Below are positions 45,356 to 58,284 of a stretch of DNA of 64,000 nt, piece by piece. Origin of the DNA: Gamsiella multidivaricata (taxonomy: Eukaryota; Mortierellomycota; Mortierellomycetes; Mortierellales; Mortierellaceae); assembly GCF_025024155.1 (NCBI RefSeq), contig NW_026251736.1, positions 248,001-312,000 of the forward strand, written 5' to 3'. The notes under the pieces are model-generated. The model worked only from the letters and a program-made list of their open reading frames with translations. It was not told the origin of the DNA and did no database searches. Made by a program: the position numbers and the translations under genes. Each line of letters begins with the position of its first letter. Within the stretch, counting starts at the first letter, position 1.

Positions 45356-46975
45356 ATGGAGCATGTCCATACTCTCCAGACATCCCGCTCGATGGCAATG
45401 ACACCACCTGATCCATCCCAGGCACACCTCGAATCAACTCCTGTGGCGGCTTCTGATCTCACATTCGAATTCTACACCGAGAAACAGTTCCTTACAAGTC
45501 ATCGCCTAGAAGCTTGGTGTCCTACAGCAGATCTTCTCGCCCTCGTCAGCCTTCAGAACGACCTTGAGCTCTACAGACTTTCGTGGCAACGGCATTGGTC
45601 CATACCTATCAGAGCGGATGCATTTGATCCAATTGCTAGTGCCATAAGCAGACCTGGTCATGGCGCAGGAGCAATTGGTGCGTCTGCAGGATTTTCTCAG
45701 ATGCATCGCACAGGCGTAGGAATACCCACAAACACAGGAGGGTCCTCAAGAGTGGATGCACTATCATTAGCCTGGCGCCCTGATGGTGAGTAACTAATTT
45801 GAATGCAACTGTATACTACTCGGACCCATATCTGACACTAAGGGGTTTGAAAAATATCATCTAGGCAAGATGATCGCTGTAGGCCTGAGTAATGGGCAGG
45901 TCAACGTATATGACTACAGGGATGGATCGGTCGTTTATGTTATGGCGAACCCGTATCCCTCTCGCTCAGTATCAGATGCTGGTTCAGGAATGACCGGCAT
46001 GCATTGTCTCAAGTGGGCGGACATCTATCTGGGACAGTCAACCTCTGTCTCCTTGTTTGATTCACACGTAAGTATTAAAGCGACGTTTAGTAATCTTGCC
46101 CCACTCAGAATGTTGCAGCCGATGGTAACGCAGACAAACGTGCATCGATAATTTTGTCCGTATGGACACTACCTAGCGATCTCCAAAATCGATTCTTGAG
46201 ACATTACCGCTCCTCTCTCAGTTACCCTTGTCCAGCATGCAGCAGCAAATGATGTTGGCCCGATCTATGTTCAACAAAAGCACAGCCCAAGGTGGAACAG
46301 GGCCAGGAGGCTTCAAAAGCGCGCCCATACAGGAAGCGGACATTGATGGCATTGCCGAAGAAAGTAGCGATGTCATGAACGTACTTTTCGCCGGCGACAA
46401 TCAGAGCTGCTTCAAATTGAGGATGTTTGGCGAATTTGAAACGGGTTCGATATCACTGCTTGACCTGATGGGCGTCTACGGAAATAAGAACTTCAAGGTA
46501 TGCTCGCCCTGGAGAATGTGAAAACAGGTGCACGGAACCATTTTTCATTTGCTTGGATGATGAGTTGACATAAAACTTTTCTATAATGCTTGGTGTAGTT
46601 ACTAGATATACTGAAGGCAGACATACAGGCAGACCTCTCAGAACTCGTCATTATTGCTGCAGGGTCACGGCTCCAGGACCGGACGTCATCCACTGAGGAC
46701 ATTCGGAAGGGGGACAGGTGCCTCCTGCAGATTACCGTCTCTTCTGAACTGCTGCACAGGCACTCTCTCGAGACTCGCACCTTGGGCCTCAAGCAACGAC
46801 CAGTCAACTTTTTGCTGAGATATCTCTCGGACGGTTTTCAGGTCATGCGAGCTGAGTACAGAAAGATTACCCAGATGGCTGAGGATTGCATTGAGAGCGT
46901 CCAGCGGGCTTTGACGGATAATGGGGGTTAGTTTCTATTATCTTATGCTGATGATGTGGCTATTTTTGAGTGTAC

Positions 46976-47023
<48 letters not shown>

Positions 47024-49765
47024 GGGATGTTGTGAGCTGTATTCCTAAAGAATGCTTTTTTTATATTATCTGCTAGAGATGACAGCTCCAACGTACGAAT
47101 TCATTCAGCTGCTGATGACAGGACGGCCGAGCCCCAGCATGGATCATTACTTGCAGCAGGAGCTCCGTCGTCATGGGTTGAGACGATGGGACAAGTCAGT
47201 CAAGGCTGCTTACTCAAATATGCAAAAGGTCGCTTTTGAGTGTCTTTTACCAGCCTGCGAACGACTCTTGATTCATCTGTCAGATATTCTTGGATGCAGC
47301 CGATGGTTAGTGTCACCTTTGCACACATTTGACCATATTTCGCAATGAAATAGCATTGTTCGTTAACGCGTTAGAAAATGCTATTGAATGTAGGACTGAT
47401 CGCTACAGGCCCTTGCAGCTAGAGGAGGGTCCGGTTTATAACTGTATCAAGATCGTTGGAGATTTTGTGGGCTTACTTGAGCGTCTATTTATCGTGCTCA
47501 AAATGGAAATGAAGCAGTTTAGCGAGTTTGAAAACTGGTTGGAGCAAGGTAACCCGCGATTTGGACTACTCCAGACAAGGAACGTGAAAATACAATTGCA
47601 AAAAAGAGCAGCTTTGGCCAACAACGTTTTATTATTATTTGCGTGTGTAAAGCGTTAGAGGTCCTGCAACCGACGATTCGCGGCGTAGACGACCACGGAG
47701 AGGATGAAGCGAAGAAGTTTCCCCCGATCGACATTTTGAGCGTGTCAGAGTACCTCAAGTCGGGCCTGGCCAATAAGGAGCTCGAGAAGTTTTTCCAGGA
47801 ATTAGATGAAATGACTGCGCCCACCGAGGATATTGACAGCGCGAATCCAGAGGCATCGAAATCGTATTCGTCAAAAACGGAAACCAATGAGAGCGTGGAT
47901 GCAGCTTTAGGATACAAATCGAAGCCCTCGTATCCCATCGTGTACTCATTCTCGGAAAAGCTGCTTGATATTGTGCGTGTTCGAGAAACTGTGGAGACTG
48001 CAGTCCCGGACGCGCTTCAAGCATCAAGTTCCAGTCAGAAGAAGTCAGGCAACCCATTTTCTGGGGCGGCTGTTACCGCTGCATTAGCCGGCCGTGGATT
48101 TGGGCCTCTGACGTCTAAAAATCCAGGATCATCATCTTTGTTCGCGAAATCCAACTCGAAGAATGAGACCATGCAGCCTGCTGACTCCTCTGGCGGCAGT
48201 ACAACAAAGGCGCCGTTTACACTGGAAAAGCACCTCAAGCTAATGATGAGACATTGCCAGTCGATATTCGAGGGACCTTCAGAAGCTGTGGCAAAGAGCT
48301 TCAAAATCGTGCACACATTGGAACTACCCTCGCCTTCCCTATCAAAAATATACTCCGTCAGCACGGATGCCGTCGACACTACTGCGGATGCAGACGTACA
48401 TAGTGATACCTGGGAGCACCTCAAGTTAGCAACGCGCTACTGTTATGATGTAAATCAAGGCCTCTGCTCCTTTACGGGTTTAGAAACTGGTGTTAGTATT
48501 ATACTAACTGCTCTGCTCTCACAATTACGCATTGCGAACCATAGGGCGTTCGTCCGTGGCATTATCTTGCTTTATACCTCGCACCATCCAACACAGTGAC
48601 CGAACCGTATCGCAAGTTTACTTCAAACCCATCTCATCCGCGTAAACTTTTTGCCTAATATGTGTTTACCTGCATCTTCTAAGTGAGTATTCTCTGGGAT
48701 CTGTCTATGCTTCTTCTAGTTTTCATTCTCCGGGCGCGCCACAAGACACACCGTCGCCTGTCAAGGCCTGCGCAGGCAATGTCACAAGCCGATGTCAGGA
48801 TAAGACTGGGCCAAAAACGAAGGGCATCTAGCGCAGAGCCATCAACTCTTACTCTATCCTCTAGGTTCCGGACAAAATCTCCTCAGCGCTCTGCAAGAGA
48901 AACACCTCCGCTAGAGACCCTAACGCTTAACTCGCCGCTCCACGAGCCTGTTGCTAAAGCGGGAGGCACTGATGTCGACGTAACAGGAAATGGAGCAGCG
49001 GCAGCAGTGTCGCCGCATGGACATGGGGATTATGACTTTGAAGGCCTATTGTTTTCGGTGCGAGAACATGGTTCAGCCGATACAGACGGGAACAATCTGG
49101 CGGCTTCGGATGTTGTAATGGCACACGTTAGTAAAGGCGAGCCTTCATCAGGACGTCCGGTCTCTTCTTGTATGATCCAAGATGTTACCTTTTTGGACGA
49201 CGATACTCTGGGCGTGATTTACAGCTCGTCCAGCAGTAGTCGTGGACATGATACCGCTGATATCCCCATCAGTTCTGGCCCCACCTTTCAGGAACAATTT
49301 CTGATCTCAGTGCCAATGTGGAGCCCGGGTCGACCTTATCAGCCTTTGCAACCTCGGGCAAATAGTTCTTCCTCCTCGATAATGGACACCATCGGCTCGC
49401 TTCTTATATCAAGGCAATCGGAAACTATCAATGCAGATCAGTCACTCGCCGTTTATACGCTTCCTGTTAGTCGGTCGAGACGAATCAGCTCGTTTGTCAA
49501 CGACCCATCCCTTTCTTCTCACATGGAGCCAGAGAGTCGAAGATGCAGCGGTAGTGATGTAGTACGCCCAGGAAGAGATGAAAGACTGAAAGGCCCCTGC
49601 CGAATAGCGAGCAACGAACGTGACAAGAAACGGCTGATTAGCGTCCATGCTCCATCACCTCCGTCTTCAACGGCGTCCACATCCACGTCCCCGCTGACGA
49701 CTCGAGAGACAGGGATTGACTTGACTTGGCAAGGCACAAGCAAGGTTACAGTTTTTGAGCTGTGA
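45356..49765 (+). CDS. APC4: Anaphase-promoting complex subunit 4 (APC4), about 1199 aa
   Basis: Nine exons splice in phase: 45356-45785, 45865-46067, 46177-46497, 46599-46926, 47077-47305, 47394-47548, 47659-48449, 48545-48641 and 48720-49765. The N-terminal WD40-like part has RLEAWCPTADLLALVSLQND, LSLAWRPDGKMIAVGLSNGQ and the interblade LETLPLLSQLPLSSMQQQMM. The helical APC4 long domain includes APTYEFIQLLMTGRPSPSMD and FECLLPACERLLIHLSDILG. The last exon supplies the C-terminal part of the propeller (MIQDVTFLDDDTLGVIYSSS), with Ser-rich insertions. APC4 is a scaffold of the nuclear APC/C ubiquitin ligase, which drives anaphase. Fungal and animal homologues are often 750-900 residues, so this one is long. 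The last two introns are the least certain; without them the protein would end at 48599. Confidence 0.8.
46976..47024. repeat. CAT trinucleotide microsatellite in an APC4 intron
   Basis: About sixteen perfect CAT units, read directly, inside the fourth intron (46927-47076). Confidence 0.95.
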
Positions 49766-50909
49766 ATGTCCTGCTTCCTCTTATAGCGCCACGGCAATAA
49801 ACTACATGTCCTCAAATGTGTACGAGCGCGAAAGCGAATGTTCCTGCAGATCGAAAACTGAGAGGAGGGAATAAACGAGCTTTTGCCACCAAAATGTTTA
49901 GCCTCAAGCTTGTACCACTTGACCGAGCTCGTCGATATTTCATTTTTTTGCTGTCGGGAGAAAGGCGATCATTTATTGGGTACGCCAAGTAGGCGACCTT
50001 CGCATCGCATGGGAAGACAGCACCGTATCCTCCATTGATTCGCTGGATGTGCTATCGTCGACAGTTAAGAGCTTGCGTGGAGCCGCGTTAAAAATCTCCC
50101 ACTGGGACCTGAGATTTTCGCGCCCAACAGGACCCTTCCGTTTAGGACAACGCCATGATTGGCTATGCTCTCGGTGAGTCGAGGTCGGGAAGGTCTCCAG
50201 GCAGGCCCTCGAGCGCCCCCAGGATGTTGATGGGACCAACTCTTCCGTATCCCTGCGCAATATCACTGCAGCAGGCCTGACCGAAACCATCAAGTGTTGT
50301 GTGTCCCACTGCAACGACCAAGTACATACACCTTTTTTCAATAAGCGTTGGAAACGCTGAAATACAGTAGATCACCTTGCTGTTGTAGTCATATTTTCCG
50401 ACTATGGCGTATGTAGCACAAGCATCCTGTTCAAAGTCCGTGCACTTCTTCATTTCATTAATTTTATGAAGGCAAACTAGCCGGGTATAACGTCGATCTT
50501 CAAGCAGATAGATAAACGCCAATATACTAAATATATTCTTTCTTCGCTATCGTTTCCAAGTCCACCTCCATTGAATAAGAACAGTAAAATCACTAGATAA
50601 ATACACTTGCGAGAGGTTAAGTACATATGATGGTGTGAGGGAAAAGTACAATGCTAAGAACAAGAAAGGTAGAAAAGAGAATGCATATGTAAGGAGGGAA
50701 AAAGGACTCGGAACGAATAACAGGCTTGCTTATCAGCACGGCTGAATTGCAACAGGAAAGAGGAAAGATGCAAGGAAGATAATTGCCAGGTAGAAAAAAA
50801 AGAATAAAGCATAAAAACATCACGTCGATTTTCAATATCCGTAGATGTACAGCGAGCAGAGGACGATACCACAAAGACAAAGACACGCCAGCACTTTTCG
50901 TCCATGTAG
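49766..50909. other. Space between APC4 and the histidine kinase
   Basis: The two genes converge here. It contains one weak minus-strand frame (see 50163-50522) and T/A-rich 3' sequence. No repeats of note. Confidence 0.35.
50163..50522 (-). CDS. Possible small protein, 119 aa, low support
   Basis: An open frame starting MAFIYLLEDRRYTRLVCLHK, with AIVGKYDYNSKVIYCISAFP and several cysteines. No family is recognised. An overlapping minus-strand frame continues to 49973. It could be one exon of a spliced gene, part of the 3' UTR of the neighbouring kinase, or chance. Confidence 0.2.
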   Translation of the reverse strand: MAFIYLLEDRRYTRLVCLHKINEMKKCTDFEQDACATYAIVGKYDYNSKVIYCISAFPTLIEKRCMYLVVAVGHTTLDGFGQACCSDIAQGYGRVGPINILGALEGLPGDLPDLDSPRA

Positions 50910-53900
50910 TCATGCAACCGCAAGCGAAGGCTGCGTCTCATGGGCCATATCCACCTTGGATGTCGAGTCTGCATCCTTCGTGGAAGCCGCATCCGACGAA
51001 TCCAAACTAAACCGTCCTGAGCCTAGTAACATTTCGTCTGAACGCGCCTGCGTCTCTGTCAAAGATGAAGTTGAAGATGAAGACAGTGGAGGCGAGACAG
51101 AGGACGATCCTTCTGTGTCCGTGGTCAAGAGACTGAGCGGCGAGAGCGGGGATGCCATAGGCTTGCAGTCACTAGTGTCGTACTCCTTGGACAAATTGCT
51201 CGGGGACATAACTCTCTTCACCCGCAAGTGCGATGGCTGGAAAGCACTGTTGCTGTGGTGACCATGTTCCGGATCAGGATTTTGGTCACTATGGCTGGTA
51301 TCGAGTGGATGGACGTCGTGGACGCCATTGCCGCTACTCTGCTCGCTGTTTGTGCCTAAACCCGAGCGCCAATCGCGCTTCACAAACGAAAACGCATCCG
51401 ATGCACGACGCGGCAGGCTCGGGGTCTCCAAAGCCATCGGTCCCAGAAGTGCTGATCCGCTCGTCTGTCCACTGATCAAAATCTCGCTCTGAGATCGCCT
51501 TCCTGCCGTGAACAGACCACATCCAAGGCCCTCCAGGTTCCTTCGAAGAGGTCGAGGTGTTTCCATGCGACAGGTGCGGCTCTGAGGAGAGGTAGGGGAC
51601 GCGGATAAAATCCCTGAAGTCCCATCAGTAGAGTTACCGTCATTCGTGGACAGCACTTGACCACATCCCGCACACTCACCAGCGCCAGAGTCGACTAGAC
51701 TGGCATTCGACGACGTAGCACTGCACGATCTGCCAAGGGTCGGTGTCAACGAGTGACTATTTAGAGAGGAGAGGGCGCTCTGGCAATTGGGCGAGTGGCA
51801 TTGATTCCTGAGTGCAAGGGCTGCTGACAAGCACGCCTCGTTCCTTGCCCGAAGTGCGCCGCTGTTCCAATTACTGACATATCCGTTCAAGACACGCTTC
51901 ATCTCCAGCAGGGCGAATGGCTTCGTCATGAAATCATCCATTCCTGCCTCCATGCAGCGCTCCTTGTCCGAGCCCATCGCAGAGGCCGTGAGCGCAATCA
52001 CATATAGATTCAAGTAATCCTTGTAGATCGAAGAAACAGCTGTTGTATCAGTCGGAGGAGTGGCCAAAGTTGCAGAAGCACCCTTGTTGTCGGGGTCCAA
52101 TTTGTCAGTCTGTGTCTGTGCCAAACTCTCTGCGGCTGCAAGCAGCCCGCGTCTCCGCCTTTCCACAATGGTCTTAGTTGCATCGATGCCATCCATGACC
52201 GGCATAGAGACATCCATCTACATTAACCGCAAACAAAATTAGTTAGTTTTTGAACGTCAGCGAAAGAGCTAGGTATAATACGTGCGGCCTGCGTATCCAG
52301 CGTACCAAAATAACATCGTAGACAGAACCGTTGTCCAGCTTGTCAATGACTTCGAGTCCGTTCTGGGCGACGTCCACGTTCTCATAACCAAGCTTCTTCA
52401 ATACACCCACAGCGATCGTTTGATTGACTGTTCAAGGGAAAACAGCAAGTAAATAAATAAAGAGTGGTAAATAAAAGGCTGCAGTAAATATAAAATGATG
52501 CATAGTAACAGCCATGAAAACATACCAGCATTGTCTTCCGCAAGCAAGATACGGAGAGGTATGCCATTAATCGTCAAGGGCTTCAGACTCGACTCCACCA
52601 TTTTGGCATACGTTGGCATCGACGACTTTGGAGATCCTGCAGGTTGTGCAACTTCTTTTGGAGCTGGTATTTGAGCACGACTCTTCTGTTTCTCATTCTC
52701 GTTGGCCTTCTCTTTTCCTGCTTCTTCCTGTGTTGAGCCAGAAGTCGAGTTGATAGACGCAGGCAATGTAAATGTGTCCAAGTTACCGCGATTAGCTGAT
52801 TCGTATCGTTCATGTGTAGAAACAGGCGATGAAGGTGCAGTAACCGAGGGATGAGAGTCCGTCTCTGAGGACTGGCACACTGTGAAGGGGATCGTGAAGG
52901 TGAAACGAGAACCAACGCCTTCCGTGCTCTCTACCCAGATGTTTCCGCCCATCTTTTCCACCAAGCCGGCACTGATGGCCAATCCCAATCCCGTGCCTCC
53001 GAACCGTGTGCTCACAGATATGTCGACCTGTGAAAACGATGTGAACAGCTCCGTGATCTTATTGGCAGGGATACCAACACCCGTGTCAGAGACCGCAAAC
53101 TCCAAAATCACTGTGTTTTCATCCAGTTTGTCGCCCTCCAGGGAATTGGCTGTCGGTGCCACCACAGTCAAAGATGGCGGCGTAGACGAAGACGAGCTCT
53201 GATCATGGCTCGTTGGGGGACCAGCAGCCATCAAAGCCACATGGCGCTTGTCTGCAGGACGACGTCGTGTAGTCGCTGTCGGTACTTTTGCATGGGCGGT
53301 CCCGGCGTTGTTGCCATCCGCCTTGACATTAACATCATATCGTTGCTGGAATACCATCTGTGTCCTGTGGTCATTCCCCGTCAACATTGGCGACGACGGC
53401 AATGACGATACATCGCCCGCCTGACTGCCATGAGGTGAGTTGCGAGAGACTATCGACGGGCAGTTGGGTGGGATGGTCGGATGCTGAGCTGTTGGGTTGT
53501 GGATCGAGACATGAACCGAGACGCGGCCACGTCGAGTGAATTTGAGCGAGTTGGTACAGAGGTTGATGAGAACTTGTCGCAAACGGGTAATATCGCCCAA
53601 AAGATGCTCTGGCACATCGTGGTCGATGCTCCAGAGTAGCGGTAAGATATTTGTCTCCTCTAGCTCGGTGAAAGGTCCCAGATCGTCCATCTCGGGAGGC
53701 CATTCAATTACGCTAATGGACCTCGAGACATCGTGCAAAGGAGTAAGTCCCGCAAGGCTCACAGCATCTATTAGAAACCCAATAAACGATAATAGCCAAC
53801 AATGGATAGTTAGTGCCAGTAACTAAAGAGAGAAATTGCTGCATTGCACTATTGCACTAGTGTCAATGAGGCGTTTTGCCCGCATGTTTAGACGGGTGAC

Positions 53901-56900
53901 CAATCCTTTTGTTTTGTGCCACGAGATGTACCGACATGCACGCATGCATGCATGCATGCATGCACGCAACTCTAAGGTCCGCCTTGTCTCCCTCTAAGCC
54001 TTCCCGTCTGTGCCACGTTGTGCGCCCTTTTGCCTTCCCATGTCGTCCCGAAAGACCAGTTGTATACCTTTCAGACACTTGCGCAGGCTCAAGGGCCTTC
54101 TTTCCAGCAGAAACTTTACATCCTGGTCGATCCTGGAGATGTCCAAAATATCATTAATGACCTATATTGGTATGTGGAAAAGTGTGCCCCCACCCAATAT
54201 GCGTTAGTACAATTCCGCTGTTTCCAGTTCGAGAATGCATGTTTCGTGCCTGTTATTGTGAATGTCTTACCGTCAATAGGTGCTGGCCACTTGTGCGGAT
54301 AACCTCGATATAACCAGCTTGCTCGTCGGAGAGACCAGCTGTGTCCAAAAGAATATCGGTTACTCCCACAACAGCATTCATTGGGTTCCTGCGCTCAGAA
54401 ATTCAAGCGGCGAAAACGTGTGGTTAGTATTAGACCACAAAAAAAAATATAAAAAGGCATTGTCATCAACACAATATACCTGATCTCATGGGACATGTCC
54501 GCCAGGAATTTGGTTTTGTTCTTAGCCGTCGACTCGGCAACATCCCTTGCGTAGATGAGGTTTGTTTCGATCCGCAGACGATCCAGCTCGTTCGCCACAC
54601 GGGCCCCAATCTGGCCCAAGACAGCCTTCACAATTGAGCCATCCTCTTGTGTAAGAGGCCTGTCGTGGATAATTCCGATGACGCCCATAATCTCTCCCTG
54701 GGCGGTCTCGAGACGCATTCCGACATATGACTCTATGGTGTGATCCATGAGACACTCTGCCACATCTTGGTGTTTATCAGCAAGGCTCGCACTCAGAAAA
54801 GTGATCTTGTCCTGAATAGTGCAATCGGCAAGGTAACCCTGGAACGCGTGGGGGTTGATGTGAGATCTATCCAAAGTGAACAGTAAAATCAGATAAATGC
54901 GTTAGACATAATAAAAAAATACCCCCATTGTATACAGCCCGCATTGATATTGAAGTAGACTCACTCTCCTGGCCAGCTTGAAATGTTATGCATCACGCCA
55001 TCGACAGGAGGAACTACTCCACCAAATTGGTCAATCAGGTTCGCATATTCTGTCGGGTCCAGTTCCTTTAGTTCTTCCAGACTGACAAGTTGCGAGATGA
55101 ACGCATACTTGACGCCAAGGTGGATCGCTAGCTCTTCGACAACGACGTCGAAAAAATTATCCCCGTGTAAAGTCAGCAAGTTGATGGCAATGGGTGCTAG
55201 ATACGAAAAGTAAGGATCTTCCCAATCTCGGTCCTGTTTCACGTTTTCATTCAGAAGCGAGGCTGAATGGCGGTCATCAGACGAGTGCGCAAGTGAGTTA
55301 TGATGAATGTCCAGACGGCTCTTGTCAGGCGATGAGGACATGGAAACGGACAATTGTGTCCCTGAGGAAGTGTAGGTGATCGCCGTGGTGGCAATCGAGA
55401 GTGCGCGCGGCCGAAAGAATGCCTCGGTGTTCAGAAGTGAGTGTGGAAGCGAGTGTCCTAATGAAATCGAGCGAGTGGTCGGTCGTACAGATGCTGAAGA
55501 CTCTTCGGGATCGATAGGCAGAGATATGCTGTTGCTACGACTGACAGGCATTGATACCGATGCTTTCTTGATGCTGCTGAAAGGAATCAAGTCGCGCAGC
55601 GAGGGTACAATCGGCTTGAGTGCTGGTTCTGAGAATGGGTCGACTGGTGTGACTTCTACAGGGAGACAAGAGAACCCTCAGATTAGTCATTAACGTCGCT
55701 TTCGTTTTATTAGGTGCCGAAAACAACGCGTTTTGGTGTCCTTCATCACACATCAAAATAATAGGACTAAAAAAAAAAATAAAAAAAAAATAACTTTGGA
55801 GAAGGTAGGGCGAAGTAAAAGAGAGTTAAGGGAGCAAGTAAAGGGCACTTTATCGTCCATTACAGCGGAGGTACACGCACTAGGGTGCATGGGCGGTTGA
55901 CCTGATCTGCATTTGTGCCGTCCTGTTCCCATTATAAATAAAATTCATCCCAATATCCACATCATCAGCATCCATGCTGCTTGATGGCGAACAATTATCG
56001 AGGGCTGATATTCCTGGGTGCAACAAAATAAAAAGAGGAAGATAGCCCTTGGAGCGATTCAATGCGGCCATGTTTGAATGAACTCGGTGCTCCATGGTCA
56101 TATAGCGAAAAAATTATCTCGGGGCGCCAATCTTATTCTCTACCATGACCCTCGCAAGATCAAAATATACTGGGCTCAAAATTCTGCGAGATGGAAAAGG
56201 AGAGAACAGGGAAGAGGAAGAGGCGTTCGATGGGCAATGCAAACAGTATTGGACATTGGCGGAGCAGCAATACCTCAAAATGGGAATAGTGCGGTACTGT
56301 GTAATCGTAGCAAAAAATGCGCTTAAATTTGAACCAGAAAGCTTACCTGGGCCAGGGCCAGGGACAGGATCCAACGGAGAAAGCTGTACCACTGGAATGC
56401 GCACAGCTTTTGGACGCTCACCAGTCACTGAAGTAGGAGGTAGTGGCGGTGTGCTGACGACCCCCATAGAACTGAGGGAAGCGGCCGTCGTTGATGATTT
56501 AGATGCAATTGATCGCTCGTCAAAGCCCGAGTCAGTTGAATACTCACGAGAGGTTGTTGGGCGAATGCTGATGGCTGGGAACCTGAAGGAGGACTCTTCC
56601 TGTTTGTCCTCCTCCGCTGCAGGCGAGAGGCAAACCGCTGTCGTGCTGAGTGCTGCAGATGATGGTGTGGATACGGATGTGGTATATTTGGCAATTGAAG
56701 CTGTCATTGTCGAAGTATCCTTAGCAGTGACTGTGGTCGATACTATGGAGTCGATTGCAGGCCCTGTGGTTGCGGGTAGAGTTGGCGGCACCGTTTCTGG
56801 TGTAGCATCAGAAAAAAGGGTGCTAAAGGAAGTCGGCGTTGGTGGTAGCGGTACTGGTGGAGGAGGAGGTCGTGGTGGCGGAGATAATGACGATGACGAT

Positions 56901-57667
56901 GACTGCAGCTGCGGAGAGTAGACGGCCGAGACAGGGGAGTTTGGCAGTGTGGACAGATCGGTGAGGATGACGGAGTATCCAGCCAGTGCGGGACTCGTTG
57001 TCTCAGTTCCTGTCCCTGTCCCTATCCATGTCTTGAAATGGCTGTAGTTGTGGCTGTAATCGCAACCGTTGGGTACGACATGGGTGCCATTTCTATTGCC
57101 ACTGCTGATACCATTGGTACCATGGCTATGAGATCCACTGTCACATTCACTTGCTTCTGTTGCCTGTTGCTGCTGTTGATGGTACACTGGCGATATGGAC
57201 TCTAAAAAAGTGTGCTGCGTCCGATCTTTCACGTTTCTGCTGACGATCCGCTTGATGGATGCTCCTTTCAAGGCTCGTAGCTGCTCCAGAGTGCAGGGGT
57301 ATAGTTCAGGCTCTGAGGGCGCTGACGATGATGATAATGGCGGTGGTGCCAATGCAGCTGATGCTGCTGGTGCTACTGGTGCTACTGAAGATAATGTTGC
57401 TGCTGTTGAGCAGCTACTTTTGGATAATGAAGTTGTGCTGAGCAAGAGTTGGTTTAAATCCTTGCCGAGCGACTGCTTCGAGGGAATGCCAAAGATATGA
57501 TGTGCCCCCTGATTCCACGCGCAGACTATGCCATTGAGGTCGCAGGCGATGATTGCGTCTGAAGAAGAGGCGAAGAGGGAGTAGATCCAGGGGTCAAATG
57601 CGTCGGGAGCGAGCGAGGCTGTGCCGGAGTGGTGGAGCAGCTGCTGCAGACCAGACGAGGGGATCAT
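50910..57667 (-). CDS. Hybrid sensor histidine kinase (PAS-GAF-HisKA-HATPase-REC), about 1760 aa
   Basis: Eight exons fit in phase: 57667-56347, 55655-54965, 54866-54480, 54388-54271, 54161-54068, 53767-52526, 52427-52306 and 52217-50910. The order is a PAS-like domain (ASSSDAIIACDLNGIVCAWN, about 35-75), long Ser/Pro/Thr-rich linkers, GAF-like segments (about 600-780), the phosphoacceptor helix FLADMSHEIRNPMNAVVGV (His about 797), the ATPase N-box LRQVLINLCTNSLKF, VSDTGVGIP and GGTGLGLAIS, and a receiver with LAEDNAVNQTIAVGVLKKLG, phospho-Asp about 1327 in VILMDVSMPVMDG and Lys in DDFMTKPF. All catalytic motifs are present. About 105 residues are inserted in the ATPase domain and about 45 in the receiver. 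There is no transmembrane segment, so it is a cytosolic sensor feeding a phosphorelay. The signal is unknown. About 380 disordered residues follow the receiver. The start is the first ATG in frame. Confidence 0.9.
53936..53968. repeat. ATGC tetranucleotide microsatellite in a kinase intron
   Basis: Perfect self-complementary GCATGCATGCATGC array inside the 300-bp intron 53768-54067 of the histidine kinase gene. Confidence 0.9.
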
Positions 57668-58251
57668 GGCGGATGATTCAGAGATCGATTCGAAGTCGTG
57701 GCTGTTTGATCGAGGATTATTTTCGGGGATCCTTTGAGTGTCAAAAAGAGGGAGAGAGGAGGAGGGTGCGGAATCGAACGATGGCTCGCCCACGGATCTT
57801 TGGAATCAAATGCAAAGGGGAGGATGAAAGAGAAGGTGAGGGATGCCAGCAGGATAATCAAGAGAGCAACAAGGATTATGAGGTGCTGGGAAGGTGTGCA
57901 GTGCGAAGTGATAGAGATGGTGCGATGGAAAAAATAAAAATAAAAAATAAAGAAAGCCAGGGATGAATGAATGAGGATGCTGTGCCCTGGCAAGGAGGCG
58001 AGAGAGTAAGAGGATGGCGGATGATGAATGGGAGGATGCGGAGTAAGTGTGCGGAGGAAGCGGCTGGGAAAAAAGGAGAGGGAGGGGGAGAGAAAGACTA
58101 GAGCCAAGAACGGCTAATTTTTTTTTTTTCTATCCCAAGGCTAAAAGAGTAAACACACGCTCGCCTGGAAGACAAAAAAAAGCTAATAGTCGCTTACAAC
58201 TGAATGGTGGAGAGAGTGCTAGTGATTGATGGGTCGCAGTGCAATGGAGAA

Positions 58252-58284
58252 TGGGTGGGATGGGTGGGATGGGTGGGATGGGCG
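58252..58284 (+). repeat. GGGTGGGAT array, quadruplex-prone
   Basis: Three to four copies of GGGTGGGAT with at least six G3 runs, in the kinase promoter region. Sequence of this kind can form a G-quadruplex. Confidence 0.85.

Noticed and set aside
53863..54078. Short frame with repeated Met-His-Ala-Cys
   Set aside because: It is a translation of the ATGC microsatellite within a kinase intron.
56145..56921. A 258-codon + strand frame opposite the histidine kinase PAS exon
   Set aside because: Gly/Val-rich antisense of Ser/Pro/Thr codons, with no independent start context or motif.
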